Source: Lachnospiraceae bacterium
GTDB taxonomy: Bacteria > Bacillota > Clostridia > Lachnospirales > Lachnospiraceae
Assembly (NCBI GenBank): GCA_910573755.1
Contig: CAJTBO010000006.1
Span: forward strand, 1 to 64,000
Length of the DNA stretch: 64,000 bases
Direction of reading: 5' to 3'
Shown: positions 45,232-54,596 of the stretch, in pieces
Layout: each line of letters starts with the position of its first letter
How positions within the stretch are numbered: position 1 is the stretch's first letter
Position numbers and translations under genes: made by a program
Notes under the pieces: model-generated
Seen by the model: only the letters and a program-made list of their open reading frames with translations
Told to the model about the DNA's origin: nothing
Database searches by the model: none

Positions 45232-46113
45232 ATGTGGACACGAAAAGAATTAAAAACATGGGCAAAGGAAGCCCTGCAGCGAAACTACTGGAAGATCGTG
45301 CTGGTCTCCTTTTTATCGCTCCTATTCTGCGGCGGATTAAGCGCCGGCACCGGCTGGAGCAAGGGAGCCGCTTCCGATTCCGACACGGAAATCTCGGCGG
45401 AGAATACGGATATGACTGATGAGATCGCCGCCGCTGACACAGCAGATAGCACGGATGTTGCGGATATCATGGAAGAACAGGACGATTCCGTTCTGATCGG
45501 CGTCCAAAAAACAGATGCCGCTGATATGACAGACGAGTCCCAATACTCTGTCATCGTCCCGGAAAAAGCCAGGATGGTGGCTGTCGTTCTCTTTATCCTG
45601 ATCGCTCTCGTCGCTCTCGTTTTCCTGTATATCCTGCAGGTACTGCTGATCTTTCCCTTCCATGTCGGCATCTGCAGATTTATGATAAAAAGCATCGATG
45701 ACAGGGCAAACGTCAAAGAGATCGCCTACGGTTTTGACCACTCCTACAAAAATGTGATCAAAACCATGTTCCACTACGATATCCGCATAGCCCTGTGGTA
45801 TTTACTGTTTATCATCCCCGGTATCTATAAACAGTACCAGTACCGTCTGGTACCCTATATTCTGGCGGAACGCCCTGACATGCCCTACCGGGAAGTACTG
45901 CAAAGAAGCGCCGCCCTGATGAACGGGCATAAATGGAAAGCTTTTCTTCTGGATCTTTCTTTTATACCGTGGCATATACTTGGCATCATCACCTGCTTCA
46001 TAGTGGAAATATTTTATGCAGCGCCCTATCAGGCTCTGACATCCGCGGCTCTATACCGCAGGCTGAGCGGGCCGGAAGCTTTGCCGCAGGGAACATCCGG
46101 GGAATCCCTGTAA
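45232..46113 (+). CDS. DUF975-family membrane protein
   Basis: 293 residues behind an ACGGAGG site. WTRKELKTWAKEALQRNYWK at the N-terminus, then a first helix, and later helices with the family's PFHVGICRFMIKSIDDRANVKEI and YRLVPYILAERPDMPYREVLQRS segments identify DUF975. Between helix 1 and 2 is an ~65-residue Asp/Glu/Thr/Ala-rich insert (about 45-110), presumably outside the cell, longer than I would expect. Function of the family is unknown. It stands alone, upstream of a two-component system on the same strand. Confidence 0.85.
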   Translation: MWTRKELKTWAKEALQRNYWKIVLVSFLSLLFCGGLSAGTGWSKGAASDSDTEISAENTDMTDEIAAADTADSTDVADIMEEQDDSVLIGVQKTDAADMTDESQYSVIVPEKARMVAVVLFILIALVALVFLYILQVLLIFPFHVGICRFMIKSIDDRANVKEIAYGFDHSYKNVIKTMFHYDIRIALWYLLFIIPGIYKQYQYRLVPYILAERPDMPYREVLQRSAALMNGHKWKAFLLDLSFIPWHILGIITCFIVEIFYAAPYQALTSAALYRRLSGPEALPQGTSGESL

Positions 46114-46114
46114 A

Positions 46115-46171
46115 CAGTTCTGCCAAATGCTGTAAAGTCTGTGACAGCTCTGCCAAATGCTGAACTGTCAC
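46115..46171. repeat. 30-bp-period direct repeat before response regulator gene
   Basis: CAGTTCTGCCAAATGCTG (46115-46132) and CAGCTCTGCCAAATGCTG (46145-46162) are 17/18 identical. The second is enclosed by GTGACAG (46141-46147) and CTGTCAC (46165-46171). Located between the DUF975 stop and the OmpR-type regulator, it may be an operator or a decayed duplication. The rest of 46172-46311 holds only the GAGGT ribosome site. Confidence 0.45.
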
Positions 46172-46311
46172 GAACTCTACAGCAAATACAAAGCCCCGGG
46201 CTAAACTACTGCAAAACCTTTACCGATATTCCTTCTGATACATGATGACACGGATGCAGTCCGGCTCCTTCAACGCCGGGCTGGATCTGCCGCTTTTATT
46301 CGAGGTATACT

Positions 46312-47013
46312 ATGGCATATAAAATACTGATAGCAGACGACGAGGCAGAGATCCGCGAACTTCTGCGGTTATATCTGGAAAAAGACGGATACGAAGTCTT
46401 TGAGGCAGCAGACGGCATAGAAGCCCTCGCCCTTTTAAAACAGGAAAAGATCGATCTTGCTGTTTTAGATATCATGATGCCCGGTCCCGACGGATACCGC
46501 GTGCTCCACAATATCCGGGAAAACAGCAATATCCCCGTGATCCTTTTATCCGCAAAGAGCAGCGATTCCGATAAGATCCTGGGACTGGATCTGGGCGCGG
46601 ACGACTACATCACCAAACCCTTCGTCCCTCTGGAAGCCGTCGCAAGAGTGCATTCCGCCCTTCGCCGCTTTTATGATCTGGGCAGCGGGAAATGCCGGAA
46701 ACCGGAAACCGAATTTCTGGAAACAAAGACGCTGAAACTGGATCTGAAGGGCTGCCTGCTCTACCGGATGGGTGAAAAGATCACTCTGACCTCCGTGGAA
46801 TTCCGGATCATGAAACTGTTCATGGAAAACCCGGGCAAAGTATTTACAAAACAGCAGCTTTTTGAGCAGGGCTGGGGCGAGGCCTATATGCTCTCCGACA
46901 ACAACGTTATGGTATGCATCTCCAAACTGCGGGCCAAATTGGACTGCGGCGAAAAAGAATATATCCGCACGATCCGCTCTCTGGGATACCGGCTGGAAGA
47001 TGAGGAAGACTGA
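46312..47013 (+). CDS. OmpR/VanR-type response regulator
   Basis: 233 residues. The receiver domain has the acidic pocket (ADDE), phospho-acceptor D53 in VLDIMMPGPDG and K102-type KPF. The C-terminal winged helix (ITLTSVEFRIMKLFMENPGK, then YIRTIRSLGYRLE) is of the OmpR class. It is separated from its kinase by three bases. Targets are not visible; the direct repeats just upstream are candidate sites for autoregulation. Confidence 0.92.
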   Translation: MAYKILIADDEAEIRELLRLYLEKDGYEVFEAADGIEALALLKQEKIDLAVLDIMMPGPDGYRVLHNIRENSNIPVILLSAKSSDSDKILGLDLGADDYITKPFVPLEAVARVHSALRRFYDLGSGKCRKPETEFLETKTLKLDLKGCLLYRMGEKITLTSVEFRIMKLFMENPGKVFTKQQLFEQGWGEAYMLSDNNVMVCISKLRAKLDCGEKEYIRTIRSLGYRLEDEED

Positions 47014-47016
47014 CTT

Positions 47017-48162
47017 ATGCAAAAAAAATCCCTGAAATTGTTTCTGATACAAAATTTTCTGATCATCCTGTTATGTATTTATATCAGCGAAGAACTGCTC
47101 AGCCTGCTGTACCGGCTGGTTATATTGCCCGGTTTGATGGATCTGTTTAAAATGCAGCAGATCACGATCTCCGGGAACGGTAATATTCTTATTTTTATGA
47201 TACAGCTCCTGTTCTACTATCTGGTTTCCTTTCTGCCGAAAGGCGCTTCCGATTATCTGCAGGGCTTCCTCACCGACCTTTTCGGGATCGGTATACAGTT
47301 TAAAGTCACCTCGCCGCTTTATCAAGGGCAGTGGGCTTCTCTGCTTACCGTTTCCTTCCTGCTCCTTCTTTTATTTCTGCTGGGCCTGAGCCTTCTTCCC
47401 TATATTGCAGGTACGCTCTGGTACTACAAAACAGTGACCGGGAAAGTCAATGAACTGCTGGAAGAGGAAAAGGAGAGACAGTTAAACTATGAACGGAGAA
47501 GAAACCTGCTGTTGTCGGACATAGCCCACGACATCAAGACCCCCATCACCACGATCTGCGGTTACAGCAAAGCTCTGTCGGAAGGCGTCGCACAGGAAGA
47601 AAAGCGCATGGATTATCTGAACGCCATCTACGGGAAAGCCCTGCGGATCGACGAATTGATCACTCTGCTGTTTGAATATGTCAAACTGGACAGCGAGGGC
47701 TTTTGCCTGCACAAAGAGCCGGGGGATCTGGCGGAACTTCTTCGGGAGACTATTGCCTCCCACTATGCGGATTTTGAGGAAAAACAGATCACGCTTACCA
47801 TAGACATTCCGGATCATGACCTCCCCTGCGAGATGGACTCCCTGCAGATCGGGCGCGCCATCACCAATCTGCTCACAAACGCGCTGCGCTACGGACGGGA
47901 AAAGGGAAAGGTACTGGTACGCCTGAGGGATGATCTCCTCACGATCGCCGATGACGGCAAACCCATCGATCCCGATTTTGCGGAACGTATTTTTGACCCC
48001 TTCTCCCGGGAGGATTCCTCCCGCAGAACAAAGGAAGGAAGCGGCCTCGGCCTCAGCATCAGCGCCAAGATCGTAGAAATGCACGGCGGAAAGCTTTTTC
48101 TGGATCAGGAATTCGGCGAGGGATACACAAAAGCGTTCCGGATCAGGCTGCCCGAATACTAG
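47017..48162 (+). CDS. VanS-like sensor histidine kinase
   Basis: 381 residues. Two membrane helices (~10-40 and ~110-135) flank a short extracellular loop of ~65 residues. HisKA H-box SDIAHDIKTPITTICGYSKAL, N-box ITNLLTNALRYG, G1 ADDGKPI and G2 GSGLGLSISAKIVEMHGG are all present. It pairs with the regulator immediately upstream. The small outer loop suggests sensing at or within the membrane, as in cell-envelope stress kinases. No target operon is adjacent besides DUF975. Confidence 0.92.
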   Translation: MQKKSLKLFLIQNFLIILLCIYISEELLSLLYRLVILPGLMDLFKMQQITISGNGNILIFMIQLLFYYLVSFLPKGASDYLQGFLTDLFGIGIQFKVTSPLYQGQWASLLTVSFLLLLLFLLGLSLLPYIAGTLWYYKTVTGKVNELLEEEKERQLNYERRRNLLLSDIAHDIKTPITTICGYSKALSEGVAQEEKRMDYLNAIYGKALRIDELITLLFEYVKLDSEGFCLHKEPGDLAELLRETIASHYADFEEKQITLTIDIPDHDLPCEMDSLQIGRAITNLLTNALRYGREKGKVLVRLRDDLLTIADDGKPIDPDFAERIFDPFSREDSSRRTKEGSGLGLSISAKIVEMHGGKLFLDQEFGEGYTKAFRIRLPEY

Positions 48163-48210
48163 ACAAAGAAACTGCAGATAATAAAGCCCGCTGCATTTTG
48201 CGGCTATCGG

Positions 48211-49032
48211 TCAGAAGCCGCAGTAGTGATCCAACGCATACGCCACTCCGGCTTCATTGTTGGTCAAAGTGACAAAATCGGCTTTTTCTTTCAGTTCCTG
48301 TATTGCATTTCCCATTGCGATCCCGATACCTGCCGTTTCGATCATCGGGATATCCAGCTCATGATCCCCTATTGCCGCTGCATTTTCCGTGCCGATATTT
48401 AAGATAGCGCATAGAGATGCAACGGCTTTTCCCTTGTCAACATTTTTCGGAAATATTTCGAGATAATTTCCGCTCGATCTTGCAACATCAAACGCTCTGT
48501 CTTTCCACCTCTCCAACTCTGACTGTATCTCTGCCGTCTTCTCCTCCTTCGCCGCTATCAGGAATTTGTTGGGCTTTACCCCGGCTTTGTCCCAGTTTTC
48601 CGCCAGCTCATACAGATCCGCAACATCCGGCATATACTTTATGATATCGCTCTCCTTTTCCACAAAACTGTCGATCCGGGTCACATACCATTTATATCCC
48701 TGAAAAACCCACAGCGGCACATGATGCTTCTCCGCAATATCCGTATACAGCTGTCTCATGACCCGTGTTGACATCACCTCTTCCTTCACACATACCCCAT
48801 TCATGATCATAAAAGTTCCCGCGTTGCATATTTTAATACAGTCTGTCTCAAGCTGTTTTTCGACCTGCGACACTGCACAGGGCATTCTCCCGGAGACAAG
48901 CGCGATCTTTCTTCCTTTTTCATGCTGCCTTCTCACGGCTTTTTTCACCTCGGGCAGCACTTCTTTCGCATCATTTAAAAGTGTACCGTCAATATCTATA
49001 CAGATTAATCTGCAAGGAATGTCATCTCTCAT
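48211..49032 (-). CDS. Cof-type HAD-IIB phosphatase
   Basis: 273 residues. Motif I ICIDIDGTLLND, motif II LVSGRMP, a C2 cap (~85-190), Lys in NVDKGKAV and motif IV IGDHELDIPMIETAG (the usual GDxxND with EL instead of xN). It is the family of sugar and cofactor phosphatases with broad substrates. It lies downstream of the CUT2 transporter operon but beyond a hairpin, so the link to sugar use is only suggestive. The last genes before it converge from the other strand. Confidence 0.88.
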   Translation of the reverse strand: MRDDIPCRLICIDIDGTLLNDAKEVLPEVKKAVRRQHEKGRKIALVSGRMPCAVSQVEKQLETDCIKICNAGTFMIMNGVCVKEEVMSTRVMRQLYTDIAEKHHVPLWVFQGYKWYVTRIDSFVEKESDIIKYMPDVADLYELAENWDKAGVKPNKFLIAAKEEKTAEIQSELERWKDRAFDVARSSGNYLEIFPKNVDKGKAVASLCAILNIGTENAAAIGDHELDIPMIETAGIGIAMGNAIQELKEKADFVTLTNNEAGVAYALDHYCGF

Positions 49033-49063
49033 TTTTGACTCCTCCCTCTTCTATATATAGCTT

Positions 49064-49095
49064 TGTACCGGGCCTGAAAAAACAAGCCCGGTACA
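49064..49095 (-). terminator. Hairpin after the CUT2 transporter operon
   Basis: A perfect 10-bp stem TGTACCGGGC / GCCCGGTACA with a 12-nt loop containing six A/T in a row, 30 bp past the binding-protein stop. There is no T-run right after it, so it is a terminator by position and strength only, or an mRNA-stabilising 3' end. Confidence 0.5.
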
Positions 49096-49124
49096 GTTTA
49101 GTGTATAATGAACCAAAAGAAATA

Positions 49125-50294
49125 TTAATCTGTCAGCAGAGCCATCCTGTCAGGATCATCCGCAAATACTTCCTTTGCATTGTCCTTTGTCACAACGACA
49201 GGGGGCAGTTCATAAACGGGAACATCGATCACGCCATTGTCCGCCGTCACATCGGTCGCCGGCATCCCGTTGCCGCTAAGCAGGCTGTCAATAATGGAAA
49301 CCGTCTCCGCAACAAGCGCATTGGTCGGTTTTGCAACTGTGGAATACTGTCTGCCGGACCATACCCACTCAACAGATTCGTTTTCCGCATCCAGTCCAGA
49401 TACTACGGGAATCGGCTGTCCCGCATTTTCACAGGATGTGATGATCGCACGGGCAATACCATCGTTCGGTGAAAGCACACCGTCAATCTCAATGTCTGAA
49501 TAGTTGCCGGAAAGAATGGCATCCATACGTGACTGCGCTTTGGAGTTATCCCAGTCAACCGTCGCACACTGTGTGAAATCTGTCTGCCCTGATACAACGA
49601 CCAGTGTCCCGTCATCGATGAGCGGCTGAAGCACTGACATTGCGCCTGTGAAGAAATTCGGTGCATTCGGATCAGCCGGACCGCCGCCGAAAAGTTCAAT
49701 GTTGTAGGGTGCCTCGCCCTTCAGCTCCTCTAACCCCTGCAGGAGCGCCTGTGCCTGTAATTCCCCTGTTTTTACACTGCCAAACTGTACTACGCCGTCA
49801 ACGCCTGTGGTATTTTCCAGCAGTCTGTCATATCCGATCACGTATACACCCGCATCTTTTGCTTTCTCCAGCACCGAGCCGAGCTGTGAACCGTCAACAG
49901 GACCGACAACGATAACCTGTGCGCCGTTCTCAATCATGGACTCGATCTGCTGCTGCTGCTGCGGAACTTTCTGGTCAGCGGCCTGAATAATCGCTTCATA
50001 CCCCGCAGCCTCAAGCTGTTCTTTAAACATCACTTCCGCCTCTGCCCAGTTCTGTGTTCCAAGCCATGGCAGTGCCACACCAACGATACCGCCGCCTGCG
50101 GAGGCCTCCTCTGCCGCCTCTTCGGGTTCTGCATCCTCCGCACTTCCGGCTTCAGCAGTCTCCTCCGCAGCCTCAGGCGTGTCAGCCGTCTGTGCGGCAT
50201 CCTCCGTTCCCCTGCCTCCGCCGCAGCCTGTCAGCACGCCTGCCGCAAGAACTGCCGTCATCAAAAGTGACAACACTTTTTTTGCTTTCATCAT
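49125..50294 (-). CDS. Monosaccharide-binding lipoprotein (ChvE/XylF-like)
   Basis: 389 residues (likely start M2 at 50291). The signal peptide ends in lipobox LTGC, followed by a ~45-residue Glu/Ala-rich linker. The binding domain begins IVGVALPWLGTQNWAEAE and contains QNPxxQQxQIESMIENGAQVIV-type sequence and GYDRLLENT. C-terminal Thr-Ala-Asp segments resemble the multiple-monosaccharide (MmsE/ChvE) binding proteins. It feeds the permease/ATPase encoded upstream. It is the last gene of the three-gene transporter operon, which is unusual as the binding protein often comes first. Confidence 0.88.
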   Translation of the reverse strand: MMKAKKVLSLLMTAVLAAGVLTGCGGGRGTEDAAQTADTPEAAEETAEAGSAEDAEPEEAAEEASAGGGIVGVALPWLGTQNWAEAEVMFKEQLEAAGYEAIIQAADQKVPQQQQQIESMIENGAQVIVVGPVDGSQLGSVLEKAKDAGVYVIGYDRLLENTTGVDGVVQFGSVKTGELQAQALLQGLEELKGEAPYNIELFGGGPADPNAPNFFTGAMSVLQPLIDDGTLVVVSGQTDFTQCATVDWDNSKAQSRMDAILSGNYSDIEIDGVLSPNDGIARAIITSCENAGQPIPVVSGLDAENESVEWVWSGRQYSTVAKPTNALVAETVSIIDSLLSGNGMPATDVTADNGVIDVPVYELPPVVVTKDNAKEVFADDPDRMALLTD

Positions 50295-50348
50295 TCATTT
50301 CCTCCTTTTTGTTTTTGCATTCTTTTTTTGTTTTTTAATTGCAGGATC

Positions 50349-51524
50349 TTATCCCCTGTGTTTCTTGTTATATACATCAAAGGCTACAGCCGCCAAGAGC
50401 ACAAAGCCCTTTATAACCTGTGTTTTGTCTGCTCCGACGCCCATGAGCATCAGTCCGTTGTTAAGGACCGCCATCACCAGGCCGCCGACCATCGTTGCGA
50501 TCACGGTTCCGACACCGCCCGATACAGACGCACCGCCGATGAATACGGAAGCGATGGCATCCATCTCCCACGAAGTTCCGTCCGCCGGTCCCGCCGCTGT
50601 GGAGCGCCCCACAAACAATATGCCTGCCACGGCTGCCAGAAGCGACATATTGAGCATTGTGAGAAAATATGTTCTTTTCACATTTACGCCGGAAAGTTCT
50701 GCCGCCGCCTTATTTCCCCCTACCGCATAGACATGGCGTCCGAAGGATGTCCTCTCTGTGATCAGATAATACAGGATGATCAGGATCACAAGGATCAGCC
50801 CCGGAATCGGAAAACTTGTTCCCACTCTCCCGCTTCCGAAAAGCCATGTCGCATATCCGATCACCGCCGACACGATCCCGATGCGGACCGCATACGGCCA
50901 GAACTCCTCTTTCTTTCCGGTAACATCCCCCGAATGGTTAAACTTCTTTATCTGGGCGGTCACATACACAGCTATCGCGATTATTCCAAGCAATAACGTT
51001 GAGTTGTTCATCCCGGTAAAAGCAGGTCCCCATTCAGGAAGATAACCGGCACCAAACCATTTCAGCTCTGAGGGAACAGGAACTGAAATTGAATTTGATA
51101 TCCAAATAACACCGCCTCTGAAGATCATCATGCCGCCAAGCGTTGTGATGAATCCCGGAATGCCGAGCCTTGATAAGAAAAATCCCTGCCACGCTCCGGC
51201 TATCATGCCGATCACCAGAGCAATCAGAATCGCAATATACCACGGCAGGTTAAACTGGCGGGCGGTTATCGCCATTACCATGGAGGCAAATCCCGCGACC
51301 GAACCCACCGACAGGTCGATCTGTCCGATCACAATTACCATGAGCATTCCCAAAGCCAAAACCAATACATAAGCATTTCCCGATATTAAATTTTGAAAAT
51401 TCGAGGAAGTAATCATCTTACCTCCCGATGCAATATTGAAAATTATAATGAGTGCTGCCAGGGCAACTACCATCGTATACTGACGAAGATCTTCGCCCAG
51501 CACCTTTTTAACATATTTCATCAT
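50349..51524 (-). CDS. Monosaccharide ABC transporter permease (GguB/XylH-like)
   Basis: 391 residues with ~10 membrane helices. It contains the CUT2 permease signatures GQIDLSVGSVAGFASMV and GRHVYAVGGNKAAAELSGVN, followed by SVFIGGASVSGGVGTVIATMVGG. The central hydrophilic insert (KKFNHSGDVTGKKEEFWPY) is typical of the MmsB/GguB/XylH type. Between the ATPase gene (10 bp upstream) and the binding-protein gene. Confidence 0.9.
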   Translation of the reverse strand: MMKYVKKVLGEDLRQYTMVVALAALIIIFNIASGGKMITSSNFQNLISGNAYVLVLALGMLMVIVIGQIDLSVGSVAGFASMVMAITARQFNLPWYIAILIALVIGMIAGAWQGFFLSRLGIPGFITTLGGMMIFRGGVIWISNSISVPVPSELKWFGAGYLPEWGPAFTGMNNSTLLLGIIAIAVYVTAQIKKFNHSGDVTGKKEEFWPYAVRIGIVSAVIGYATWLFGSGRVGTSFPIPGLILVILIILYYLITERTSFGRHVYAVGGNKAAAELSGVNVKRTYFLTMLNMSLLAAVAGILFVGRSTAAGPADGTSWEMDAIASVFIGGASVSGGVGTVIATMVGGLVMAVLNNGLMLMGVGADKTQVIKGFVLLAAVAFDVYNKKHRG

Positions 51525-51533
51525 CGTCTCCTC

Positions 51534-53063
51534 TTAAGCCGTTATGGTCATCTTCTTCATTAATATTTCCTGATCTGCCTCTTTTGCGGAAATCTCACCC
51601 GTGATTCTTCCCTCAAAGATCGTATAAATGCGATCCGCCATTCCGAGAAGCTCCGGGAGTTCCGAGGACACCAGAATAATTGCCTTTCCCTGATCCGCAA
51701 GTTCATGGATCAGTTTATAGATCTCATATTTTGCGCCCACATCAATACCCCTTGTGGGCTCATCCAGAATGAGGATATCCGGCTCCGTAAACATCCACTT
51801 TGAAAGAACGACTTTCTGCTGGTTCCCGCCTGATAAAGTATTCACGCCGACACCCACATCGCGGCACTTGATCTTCAGGGAATCCCTGTATTTCTCCGAG
51901 GCTGCCCTCTCCTTGTCAAAGTCCAGAAGCCCCTTTGTCTTGATCACATCGAGATTTGCGGAGACAACGGTTTTTCTGATCGTGTCAAGGAGATTTAACC
52001 CCAGTCCCTTTCTGTCCTCCGGCACATAGGCAATCTTATTTTTAATAGCCTCCCGGACAGAATTGATCCGTACCTCCCTGCCCTCTATCTTCATTTTTCC
52101 GCCTCTGAAAATCCCCATATTTTTTCCGAACAGGGATCTCATCAATTCCGTTCTGCCCGCCCCCATAAGACCGGCAAATCCGACGATCTCTCCGGCTCTG
52201 ACATAAAATGCAGAATTTTTGCAGAGCATCTTTCCGGGAACTTTCGCATCCTCAACACTCCAGTCCGAAACCTCAAGGATCACTTCTCCGATCTTAGGCG
52301 TATGCTCAGGGTACCTGTTTTCAATCTCACGTCCCACCATCGCCCTGATGATCTTGTTCTCGTCAACCCTGCCCGCCTCCACGGCATAACCGTCCACGGT
52401 TTTTCCGTCTCTGATCACCGTCACATAATCGGAAACCGCCGCTATCTCATTTAACTTGTGTGAGATCATAATACAGGTGATCCCCTGCTTCTTCAGCCCG
52501 AGCATCAAACGGAGCAGATTTTCCGAATCCGATTCATTTAACGACGATGTCGGTTCATCCAGAATAAGCACCCTGACATTTTTTGACAATGCTTTTGCGA
52601 TTTCGACAAGCTGCTGCTGTCCGACGCCCAGATTTTTGATGATGGCATCAGGATCAAGATGTAATCCGACTTCCTCCAGCAGTTCCCTTGTCTTCTTTCG
52701 TTCTTTCTCCCAATTTATGAGTCCCTTTTCCACAATTTCATTGCCCATGAAAATATTTTCCGTAATGGACAGCTCGGGAATCATCGTAAGCTCCTGGTGA
52801 ATGATAACGATTCCCGCACGTTCAGAGTCCTTGATGTTTTTGAATGTCATTTTTTTGCCCTGAAAAATGATTTCGCCGTCATAACTGCCATACGGATAAA
52901 CTCCCGACAAAACTTTCATCAAAGTGGATTTTCCCGCGCCGTTTTCACCGCATATCGCATGTATGGAAGCCTCTGAGACCTCTAACGTCACATCGGAAAG
53001 CGCCTTGACCCCCGGAAACGTTTTGGTGATATTCTTCATCTGCAAAATATAACCGTCACTCAT
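51534..53063 (-). CDS. Monosaccharide ABC transporter ATPase (GguA/XylG-like)
   Basis: 509 residues, the double-ATPase layout of CUT2 transporters. Domain 1 has Walker A GENGAGKST and signature LGVGQQQLVEIAKAL. Domain 2 has the usual degenerate A-site (GFAGLMGAGRTELM) and signature LSGGNQQKVVLSKW with Walker B ILILDEPTRGID. First gene of the operon, behind GGGAGGTAAGG. A -10-like TAAAAT at 53126-53131 without a good -35 fits an activated promoter; the dyad cluster upstream could bind the activator. Confidence 0.92.
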   Translation of the reverse strand: MSDGYILQMKNITKTFPGVKALSDVTLEVSEASIHAICGENGAGKSTLMKVLSGVYPYGSYDGEIIFQGKKMTFKNIKDSERAGIVIIHQELTMIPELSITENIFMGNEIVEKGLINWEKERKKTRELLEEVGLHLDPDAIIKNLGVGQQQLVEIAKALSKNVRVLILDEPTSSLNESDSENLLRLMLGLKKQGITCIMISHKLNEIAAVSDYVTVIRDGKTVDGYAVEAGRVDENKIIRAMVGREIENRYPEHTPKIGEVILEVSDWSVEDAKVPGKMLCKNSAFYVRAGEIVGFAGLMGAGRTELMRSLFGKNMGIFRGGKMKIEGREVRINSVREAIKNKIAYVPEDRKGLGLNLLDTIRKTVVSANLDVIKTKGLLDFDKERAASEKYRDSLKIKCRDVGVGVNTLSGGNQQKVVLSKWMFTEPDILILDEPTRGIDVGAKYEIYKLIHELADQGKAIILVSSELPELLGMADRIYTIFEGRITGEISAKEADQEILMKKMTITA

Positions 53064-53125
53064 CTAACCCCTTACCTCCCTTCCCCGTAAAATTCGTTTT
53101 GCTTTTGCAATCTCTAACTGTCTTT

Positions 53126-53253
53126 ATTTTAGAAAAATCGCCGTGTTTTGCCTATTGCCGGATGTCATATCTTTTATAATGACATTCGTCAAATAAAAAA
53201 ACGGTTTGCATATGACAATTGTCATCAGGCAAATGCCGCTGACATTTCTGTCA
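53126..53253 (-). promoter_or_regulatory. Operator cluster upstream of the CUT2 transporter operon
   Basis: Dyads TGACattcGTCA (53180-53191), TGACAATTGTCA (53213-53224, perfect) and TGACA-N4-TGTCA (53240-53253) have centres 33 and 28 bp apart. The outward pair TGTCAT/ATGACA (53163-53184) lies before them. They are ~45-130 bp upstream of a -35-less -10 (53126-53131). The neighbouring NarL-type regulator is the obvious candidate binder. Confidence 0.55.
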
Positions 53254-53267
53254 TATACAAACCGTTT
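53199..53267 (-). terminator. Long-stem terminator of the sensing operon
   Basis: A 19-bp inverted repeat with one mismatch (53199-53217 with 53249-53267; AAACGGTTTG ... CAAACCGTTT) followed on the minus strand by seven T. It closes the sensor operon eight bases after its last stop codon and contains two of the TGACA dyads in its arms and loop. Confidence 0.75.
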
Positions 53268-53274
53268 CATTTAT

Positions 53275-54591
53275 TTATTCGTTCAGGAAGCTCCTGACTC
53301 GTTTTTCTATCATCTGCAGCCCGATCTTTGAATCCGTCCCGTTTTTTACAATATCGTCAATGCCGGCGTCGATCATCTCCTTAACCGATGTGATATCCTT
53401 GAAATTATAATCCGGCTCGGCGTGATCCATAATGGATGTGATAAGGTTTATATCCATTCCTCCCTCCTCGGACAGCACCTGATTTATGCTGAGCATGGTC
53501 GTCATGGAATCGGTAACCGTTTTCAGTACGGATGCGCCTTCTTTATAGGTATATATTTCACTTTGAATTTCTATATCGTAACAAAAAGTCTTTATCAATT
53601 CCCAGGCAAGCCCCTCATCGTCTGTTCTGGAATTCATCGCCAGCAGGAGCGTGCTCATAGTCGATCTGTTATCACCTTTTTCCCCCCGCGGCAGCGTAAT
53701 ACAGTCCAGTTCAAAATTCGTATATTTTTTAATGTTCCACGGATAGGGCTTATAGGTTCTGTAATCCGACAAAAGCGCAGGCATAAACGCCACATTCCCC
53801 CTGTCGAAGTCGTCTGCCGTGACAATATTTCCTCCTGCAAGCCCGTTTATTTCCTTAATGAAATCCACAGCCTCGATCGCATTTTCACTGAGCAGATCGC
53901 AGCTTGTACCGTCTGCGTCGAAGACATCCACACCGTTTGTGATAAATGCGTGCTCCCAGGTATAACCGCAGACACCGAACTGATCCACTATTCCGCTGCC
54001 GTCGGTATCTTTGGTGACCCTGTCGCATATCTCATAAAAATCCTCCCACGTCCAATCTTCCGGAATTTCATCTATCCCTTCGTTTTTCAGCAGCGTTTTA
54101 TTTACAAACATCATCTGAGGCACGCTCTCGAAAGGAATTCCGTACTGGCTGCCGGAAATATTTCCGAATTCAAAGGACGCATCGTAATATCTGGTTCTGT
54201 CATAATCCGTATCCCTGTCAATATACCCGTCCAGTTTCATCAGGGCATCCGTACCCGCAAACGTGGAAAAATCTTCCGGCAGTACAAAGAAAACATCCGG
54301 CGCGTTTCCCTTTATCAGAGCAGACGCAATGTATTCCGAATAGTCATCTTTCTGAATTCCGCTTACAAACTCTACCTTGACTCCGGGATGGCAGGCTTCA
54401 AATTTCTCCACCGCATCATCGATGAGCTGATAGGTGTAAGCGTCCGGAACATCCCATGCGCTGCCGGTAAAAAAGCCCAGTGTTATCGTCTTTCTATGCT
54501 GGAAATAATACAGTGAGGCCGCCGCCGCCGTAAGGGCTGCCGCCAGAAAAACACCTGCGATAAATCTTTTGCCCATTATCTTCTTTTTCAT
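53275..54591 (-). CDS. Membrane-anchored solute-binding protein, part of a sensing module
   Basis: 438 residues from the ATG at 54591, inside the 3' end of the regulator gene. One N-terminal helix (RFIAGVFLAAALTAAAASLYYF) with no lipobox anchors a family 1 binding domain (TLGFFTGSAWDVPDAYTYQL; APDVFFVLPEDFSTFAGTD; GVDVFDADGTSCDLLSENAI). No permease accompanies it. The operon instead encodes a kinase, a regulator and another binding protein. I infer a role in signal perception, presenting a ligand to the kinase. Confidence 0.8.
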   Translation of the reverse strand: MKKKIMGKRFIAGVFLAAALTAAAASLYYFQHRKTITLGFFTGSAWDVPDAYTYQLIDDAVEKFEACHPGVKVEFVSGIQKDDYSEYIASALIKGNAPDVFFVLPEDFSTFAGTDALMKLDGYIDRDTDYDRTRYYDASFEFGNISGSQYGIPFESVPQMMFVNKTLLKNEGIDEIPEDWTWEDFYEICDRVTKDTDGSGIVDQFGVCGYTWEHAFITNGVDVFDADGTSCDLLSENAIEAVDFIKEINGLAGGNIVTADDFDRGNVAFMPALLSDYRTYKPYPWNIKKYTNFELDCITLPRGEKGDNRSTMSTLLLAMNSRTDDEGLAWELIKTFCYDIEIQSEIYTYKEGASVLKTVTDSMTTMLSINQVLSEEGGMDINLITSIMDHAEPDYNFKDITSVKEMIDAGIDDIVKNGTDSKIGLQMIEKRVRSFLNE

Positions 54592-54596
54592 CAAAG

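Noticed and set aside
50328-50996. 222-codon + strand frame opposite the CUT2 permease
   Set aside because: Cys/His/Arg-rich antisense shadow of a membrane protein gene with strong family signatures.
53422-54516. 364-codon + strand frame opposite the solute-binding protein gene
   Set aside because: The minus-strand frame has clear family motifs and operon overlaps; the + frame has low-complexity basic sequence and no recognisable domain.
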